From positions 3,410,001-3,474,000 of the forward strand of contig NC_049562.1 in the NCBI RefSeq assembly GCF_013368755.1: a stretch of DNA of 64,000 bases, given 5' to 3'. This stretch comes from Talaromyces rugulosus (taxonomy: Eukaryota > Ascomycota > Eurotiomycetes > Eurotiales > Trichocomaceae). The notes below the pieces were generated by a model that was given only the letters and a program-made list of their open reading frames with translations, was not told the origin of the DNA and ran no database searches. Positions 57,546 to 64,000 of this stretch are shown piece after piece; the first letter of the stretch is position 1, and each line of letters begins with the position of its first letter. Both the position numbers and the translations under genes were made by a program.

Positions 57546-60285
57546 TTATAAAAAACTGCTTGTCCCGTACATTGGTATATTTCCATGGTACAGACCCGTG
57601 TCCTCGTCAAGCGGCCAGAGCGTGTCGAAGTGAATAACCTCCTCCATAATCGGCCCCAGATCCGGGCCTAGCAGCTCTTCTGAGCCTGGATAGACGAGAC
57701 CCTCGACGCTGTCGCCGCCAAGGTCGTTAATACTAGCTAGGCCTGATGCTGTGATATCCGGTAACATATTATCCCCCGAGGGTAGCTTGTTGGGGTCCCA
57801 ATTCCACATCGTGGGCATTTGGGGCATTGCAGCATAGTTGGTGGCTACGTCTTGAGCCATCTCTGGAACCTGCATGCTGGGCTTGAAAAGATTTTCAATT
57901 GGATCCTGGTGTTGCTCGTATTCTTTGGCTGTTGCCATATTGGCGGATCGGTTGTCGGATATCGTTTTGAGGAATGAGTTGAGGATTTGAAGGTATCGCG
58001 CCGCCAGTGGATCGCACTCGCCGAAATGCTGATGTAGTAAAACAGCAATCTGTGCTATTGAATCGTTCTCGTGGTTCTCGTATACGTTGAACAGAGAGTT
58101 TGTCAAGACAATGAGAGCTGCAATAAACATCCAGTTTCTAGATGCGTTAGCTTTTATTTTATTTTATTTTTTTTAAAAAAAGAGAGAGAGGGGGAGGGGG
58201 GGGGGGGGGGAATACATGATGAAAGGATTCCGCCTCGGCAAGCATCCCTTGACGCGAATCGTTTGCACGGCGCGGATCAGATGCGTCGCTGAGCGAACAC
58301 ACGCTGCAGAATATTTGTTGAGCTCTGGGTTTTCCGCAACTCGACTTTCGGCCGACGAGTTGGTGACGGCCTCGGGAGAGGCTTGTGCTTTTGATTTTTG
58401 TTGTTCGGTAATGACTTTCTTGACATGCAGCAGTAAGAAAGGCCGCGTTAGGAGGATTATCGTGCTAAAGTACGTCATCCATATGTGCAGTTGGCCCATG
58501 GCTTTTCCCGGATCGTCATGCGGGATTGGAGTAGGACGCCATTGCAGGATTTCTGGTAGTGACTGCGTCCATTCGTGTATGCTTACGGCGACGTTGCGCG
58601 CAATTCGAAGCGAGACTTTGCGAGACCGGTAAATTTGATGGAGAATCGTGCCCAGGATCCGAGCTGCCCGCATCGATGCAGACAGAGCTTCGAATTCAAA
58701 GTGGTCGATAGCGCCTGGGGTAGTGCGCAGGTCCTCGTTTGAGGGGAAAAGCTCTTCGGATATTTCTTCGTCTTGAATCGCGGTGGGCCGGCCTAAACAG
58801 GAGGATAGGAACCGATCCATCACATAAAGACTTCGCCAGAGGAGGATTCTATACTAGAATTAATATTTGAAAGAAAAAGAGACAGTAAAAAAGTACTGAC
58901 CTAGGAACAGATATCGAAGTTCGCTCAGACTCGTCGTAAACCCGCTGCGTTTCAACTCTATGCAGACCTAATGCGTATGATAGACGAACGGCCATGCCTG
59001 AATAAAGTTAGGTAACCCTAAAACAAAAAGAAGACGACGTACCAATATATGCCCAAGCTGTGTTTCGCTTTCCGACAGACAGCATATACAGAGTCATTAG
59101 GAGCAGCGCTTGAATAGACGCAAAGTCACCGTCTTCAATCCCCGAGGCTGAATCCTTGAGATGCCTCGCTCCGAGATAAAACAGTTCGCTTCGATCAAAC
59201 TTGTCGGAAAGTAACCGTTTGAGAATGGCGGCGTCTTTGGGGGTTGGTTGTGGCGAGGCAGACCTCAACTGGAGGCCGACGGCAAAGACAAGATATAAAA
59301 TACACATCCAAGACTGCTCTGCGGCCAGCGGGTTGTGATACGTGCGTTCCACTCGTTGCTTAAAGGACCGTTCGTCAAACAGGTGCAGCATTCCTTTCGT
59401 CTGTAGCCCGGGTGAATATCGCAGAATCATATAAAGAAAGAAGCCGGCCTACATTGATAAAGAAAGATTCTACCAGGAAAAGTCCAGCTTCTCGGTCTGG
59501 CAGCGTATATGTATGCGGGTATGTCGGGGGTGTTTGGACTGATGCCTCGAGGATGGTGTGCCGATTGGGATCGACGGTCAAGGCCGAGGTGCCCATCACG
59601 CTGCTCACGAGCTGTCGGATGGTTTGTAGGTAAGATAATGGCGCAGAGTCTCCAATATAGACTGTAGTATGGTGCAATTGTCAGCGTACGTTACCAATCA
59701 CTTGACGACCGAACAACACTTACGCATCCTCCCCTTGCCATCGTTCAGCATTCGCGACATGCCCTGCAATTCGGCCTCATCGGCCTCCTCCGGTCCACCG
59801 CCATTCTCAACGTGCGGAAAGCCTCCATTGGCCGTACTCATCACGGGGAACGGATCGCGAGGGTGTTGGGACCGTGGCGCGGGCGACTGATAAGAGCGCT
59901 CTCGCGTGCCGAAAGAGAGATTATTCTGGTCATGGCGGGCTGAATCGGATGGGGTTTGCGCTAGTCGCTTTGATGCTGCTGATACCGTCGGACTTTGCTC
60001 AAAGCTTCGTTTCTTGGAATTTCTGCGCTGTTCGGGCGGCGCAGTGCTCTCGACTGGCGATGTGCCCGTTGCGGGGACCGGATGGAAAAAGAGACACTGC
60101 ACCAGGCGCTTGCTGCAATTGTTGCAGGGAAAGGTGCCGTTGCACTAGAGATCGAGTCAGTATACAGCTTTAGCACACAAAAAAAAGACCACAGGCAATT
60201 GCACTTTCTGCTTTCTCCTCTTACAATTCTCGCACGCCTGCGCGGCCCGGATCCGATTTTCTGGCGCGACTTTCCGACGGGCCAT
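57546..60285 (-). CDS. Zn2Cys6 transcription factor (candidate cluster regulator)
   Basis: Seven exons, 60285-60205, 60144-59724, 59661-59453, 59400-59043, 58997-58901, 58848-58216 and 58137-57546, close to 796 aa. Residues 18-44 form the binuclear zinc cluster CENCKRRKQK, then CNGTFPCNNC, with the sixth cysteine after SKRLVQ; all six cysteines are present. The fungal_trans middle homology region runs from about 190 to 590 (EQSWMCILYLVFAVGLQLRS; AWAYIGMAVRLSYALGLHR; LWRSLYVMDRFLSSCLGRP). An acidic C-terminus could activate. Such factors bind CGG/CCG pairs as dimers. The gene is divergent from the hydrolase and lies between other catabolic genes, so it is a good candidate to control them in response to an aromatic inducer. 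This regulatory role is inferred. Confidence 0.9.
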
Positions 60286-60769
60286 GGTGACCGGGGGGCC
60301 CGGTCCGGGCTGGTGAGAGACGAGAGTCGGATGTGATGTTTATTCGCGTGTTAAATCGGATTTCGGATGTTGATTCTTCTTCTTCTGAGTCAGTCTGGCT
60401 TTTTCGTGGTGGATTTGGATGCGAGCAGGGGAGGAAAGCGACAGGAGGCTAAAGACTAAAGATCTCTCCGCATTCTGCAAGTGGGGGAAACGCACGAGAC
60501 TCTTCTTCTTGCCCGCACGCTGCATTTCCCCGATTCGGACCTACATGCAACGTCGATTCAATCTTGATAAAAATGAGATATGGAAACATGCGTATTGGTC
60601 CAAATTCAGCCCTTATCGGAAGCTGCCATGAACCTAATACCCGCCGTCGGGTAGACGTCAGCCAGACGTCGTCGGCATGACACAAGCTGAGAAATAAACG
60701 CTCTACCAGGGTCATGGTTCTCTTTGCATCAGTCGACCGTATAGAAACACCCACGCAACATCCTCAACT
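60286..60769. promoter_or_regulatory. Bidirectional promoter: regulator / enol-lactonase
   Basis: This 484-bp gap separates the divergent regulator and hydrolase genes. CCGCCGTCGG (60641-60650) nearly matches the palindrome at 56757-56766. A CGTCGTCGGC element follows at 60667-60676. Confidence 0.45.
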
Positions 60770-61622
60770 ATGCCATACATCACCGTCAACCAGAAACGCC
60801 TCAATTACGCCGACTCGCACCCGGGGGGCGCGCCGGCCGGGGGCCTGACGTTCGTCTTCATCCACGGGCTGGGATCCTCGCAGAACTACTTCTTCGCGAT
60901 CTTGCCGCACCTTACAGCAACCCATCGATGCGTGACCATTGACACGTACGGCTCCGGGCGCTCGCGCTTCACGGGGCTGGACCAGAATATCGGCTCCATT
61001 GCCAACGACGCAGTCAAGCTCATGGACGCGCTGAAGATCTCAAGTGCCGTTGTCGTTGGCCACTCGATGGGCGGCACTACAGCGCTGCACTTGGCTAGCC
61101 AGTACTCGGAGCGCGTCGTGGCTGTGGTTGCCATTGGTCCTGTGCATCCTACGGCGAGTACTGGGCAGATTTTCGAGAAGCGTATCCAGGTTGTTTCCGA
61201 GGGTGAGCTTCTTTCCCAGTATGTGATGTGGCTTATTGTTGACCAAGATATTGTTAGATGGAATGGAGCCAATGGCCGACAAAATACCCGGAACCGCCAC
61301 GGGCTCTCATAGCACTCCCTTACAAAAGGCCTTTATCCGAGAACTGATCCTGGGCCAAGATCCGGCGGGCTACATATCGCTCTGCCGGGTGGTTTCAACA
61401 GCCACTGCGCCAGACTACGCCGCCATCAAGGTACCGCTGCTTGTGATTGCTGGAGACGAGGACAAATCCGCGCCCCTGGACGGATGCAAGCATATCATCT
61501 CTCGTGTCTCTAGCTCGACAAAGGTCCTTGAAGTTCTGTCTGGCGTCGGTCATTGGCATTGCATCGAGGCGGGTGACGAGGTTGGGAAACTTATAGCCAG
61601 TTTTACTCGAGCTCATACATAG
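60770..61622 (+). CDS. Alpha/beta hydrolase, PcaD-like 3-oxoadipate enol-lactonase
   Basis: Exons 60770-61202 and 61258-61622 join through a GTGAGC donor and TTAG acceptor (55 nt) to give 265 aa. The alpha/beta-hydrolase landmarks are in order. The oxyanion HG is in FVFIHGLGSSQNYFF near residue 30, the nucleophile serine in VVVGHSMGGTTALHLAS near 97, the acid in VIAGDEDKSAP near 210, and the catalytic histidine in LSGVGHWHCIEAGDEV near 245. The length and N-terminal LNYAD strand are like PcaD-type 3-oxoadipate enol-lactonases, which open the lactone ring late in the beta-ketoadipate pathway. The dioxygenase next door supports such a role, but other esterase activities cannot be excluded. Confidence 0.82.
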
Positions 61623-61794
61623 GGAGTGTTGGTTAACTAGAACTGTCTGTTGTGCTTGTTATATTATTATAAGATCAATAATCATTTTTAGACCAATAAA
61701 CGAATCTTTTGGAGTTCGCAAACTCATAGCTGCATTAAAATATTCATTACATGAAAAATATTCTCTGTTCAAACGCCAAAAAGTAAGAAATATC

Positions 61795-62843
61795 TCAGCT
61801 ACTTGGCTCCGCAGGAACCAGCTTGACATCGTAATTTAGCTCCAGACTCGCTTTGGGATCATCTTTCCGAGGCACAAAGTCGACAACCAAGGAATCCTTT
61901 ACGGCGAACACGGAATCGATGGTCAAGTACTGGTCGTTTCGGTCAAAAATTTGCGTCACAAGAGGTTTGTATTGGTCATGCGTTGCCTGGACCAGTTAGC
62001 TTGTCTTCTAATTCTGATTTATTTCGGCAAATCCAAATATTTACCAAGATGTGAATGTGTGCAGGGCGGAACGGATGTCGGTCCATCATCTCTAGCAGCT
62101 TGCCGGCAGGACCTGTTGATATAGATTTAGTATAGCCACATTGTATCAGGCAAATTGAACGTACCGTCACCAGGCACCGGATACGGTGTCGGTCGAATGC
62201 AGTAAAACCAATAGCGGCCATTCTCGTCCGTCGTAAACTTGCCACGCAAGTTGTGTTCCACCTGATTAGGGTCTTGCTGTTCGTAAAGGCCATTGGTAGA
62301 GGCCTGCCATACTTCGACTGTTGCGCCAACGATGGGCTTCTTGGTGATAAAGTCGACCACCTGGCCGTGCATAAAAGTCATTTCCCCGTCGTCGACTCCA
62401 GTGACCAGACTATCACCGTTCTTTCGAGCCAGGGTATCAGCTCGAAAGAACGGACCTAGGATGGCTGTTGCAGTGGGTGCGTCCGAGTCGGAGACCACCT
62501 TGTATGTGATCTCGTCTACCAGCCTATCCATAAACTATATGTGAGCTCTTTCTTCCGTTCCGTATATCCGAGAAATCAAACAAAAAACTCACGACTCCAA
62601 CCCAATCACATCGCACAGTAGCTGCCCCTCATTCCGCTTGTCGTCGCTCATCTTGCCCGCCCAGTTGATCATCTGCACGCCGGCCATCCACTCGTCCACG
62701 GTCAGCTCGTTTTCGCGCGCAAAGTCGTGGACATGGCGGATCAGGCCGGTCATGAGCTGGCGCAGTCGAGGGCTGGTCTTGGGGCCCATGGCGCCGACCA
62801 CGCGGTCTGTGAAGGTGGGATCGTAGGGATGGTTGGCTGCCAT
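61795..62843 (-). CDS. Intradiol ring-cleavage dioxygenase, hydroxyquinol 1,2-type
   Basis: Four exons, 62843-62593, 62523-62165, 62112-62045 and 61986-61795, close to 289 aa. The N-terminal dimerisation helices (TGLIRHVHDFARENELTVDE; LVDEITYKVV) are typical of catechol/hydroxyquinol dioxygenases. The core has LGPFFRADT, GATVEVWQASTNGLY with an Fe-ligand Tyr, then GRYWFYCIRPTPYPVPGDGP with the second Tyr. RHPFRPAHIHI supplies the two His ligands. The GDGPAGKLL segment before the His pair is closer to hydroxyquinol-type than to catechol-type enzymes. The enzyme inserts O2 between the vicinal hydroxyls, giving maleylacetate from hydroxyquinol, or cis,cis-muconate if catechol is the substrate. 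It is divergent from the flavin monooxygenase gene. Confidence 0.9.

Positions 62844-64000
<1,157 letters not shown>

Overview
This window is nuclear DNA from a filamentous ascomycete, most likely a Eurotiales-type mould (Aspergillus/Penicillium/Talaromyces relatives). Genes are compact, most have short introns of about 45-90 nt with GT..AG ends and CTRAY-like branch sites, intergenic gaps are 0.2-2 kb on both strands, and the gene set is typically fungal (Zn2Cys6 regulator, Stb3, ferric reductase, fungal APH-like kinase, GPI-anchored wall protein). The genus call is inference. No tRNA, rRNA or CRISPR was seen.

Layout: 1-0.6 kb, 3' end of the exosome cap subunit Rrp40. 0.85-2.7 kb, a Reb1/TTF-I-like Myb protein. 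2.9-7.6 kb, UDP-glucose:glycoprotein glucosyltransferase (UGGT). 8.2-9.6 kb, an unrecognised fungal protein. 11.4-12.2 kb, RNase P/MRP subunit Pop7. 12.8-15.1 kb, FHA tail-anchored Vps64/Far10-like protein. 16.0-16.6 kb, Mgr2/Romo1. 17.7-18.7 kb, an APH-like kinase with a one-base frameshift. 20.8 kb, small GPI protein. 22.0-23.9 kb, ferric reductase. 25.2-26.8 kb, LRR protein. 27.0-28.0 kb, EI24/Rrt8-like membrane protein. 28.4-31.0 kb, PA-TM-RING ubiquitin ligase. 32.1-33.1 kb, Cys-rich coiled-coil protein. 33.2-34.5 kb, Hut1 ER nucleotide-sugar transporter, divergent from Sen15 (34.9-35.5 kb). 35.7-40.1 kb, Sip3/Lam sterol-transfer protein. 40.8-42.8 kb, Kri1. 44.1-45.6 kb, ADP/ATP carrier. 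46.0-46.9 kb, Gln-rich protein. 48.0-49.2 kb, Stb3-like Sin3-binding protein. 51.3-53.2 kb, family III CoA-transferase-like protein.

The last 11 kb differs. A degenerate AT-rich insertion (53.26-56.75 kb) has inverted termini flanked by TA. It contains an F-box gene fragment and a separate 82-bp inverted repeat. Immediately to its right lies what looks like an aromatic-catabolism cluster: an NTF2-like small protein, a Zn2Cys6 regulator, a PcaD-like enol-lactone hydrolase divergent from the regulator, an intradiol (hydroxyquinol-type) dioxygenase, and divergent from that a phenol 2-monooxygenase-type flavoprotein cut by the window edge. A plausible flow is ring hydroxylation, then intradiol ring cleavage, then lactone hydrolysis towards 3-oxoadipate. 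A near-identical CCG-N4-CGG palindrome occurs upstream of the NTF2-like gene and between the regulator and hydrolase, so it is a candidate regulator site.

The rest is mostly housekeeping: RNA processing (Rrp40, Pop7, Sen15, Kri1, Reb1-like, Stb3), ER glycoprotein quality control (UGGT and Hut1), and mitochondrial import and exchange (Mgr2, ADP/ATP carrier). Exon boundaries were worked out by hand from splice signals and reading-frame continuity. Every multi-exon model listed closes in frame except the kinase.
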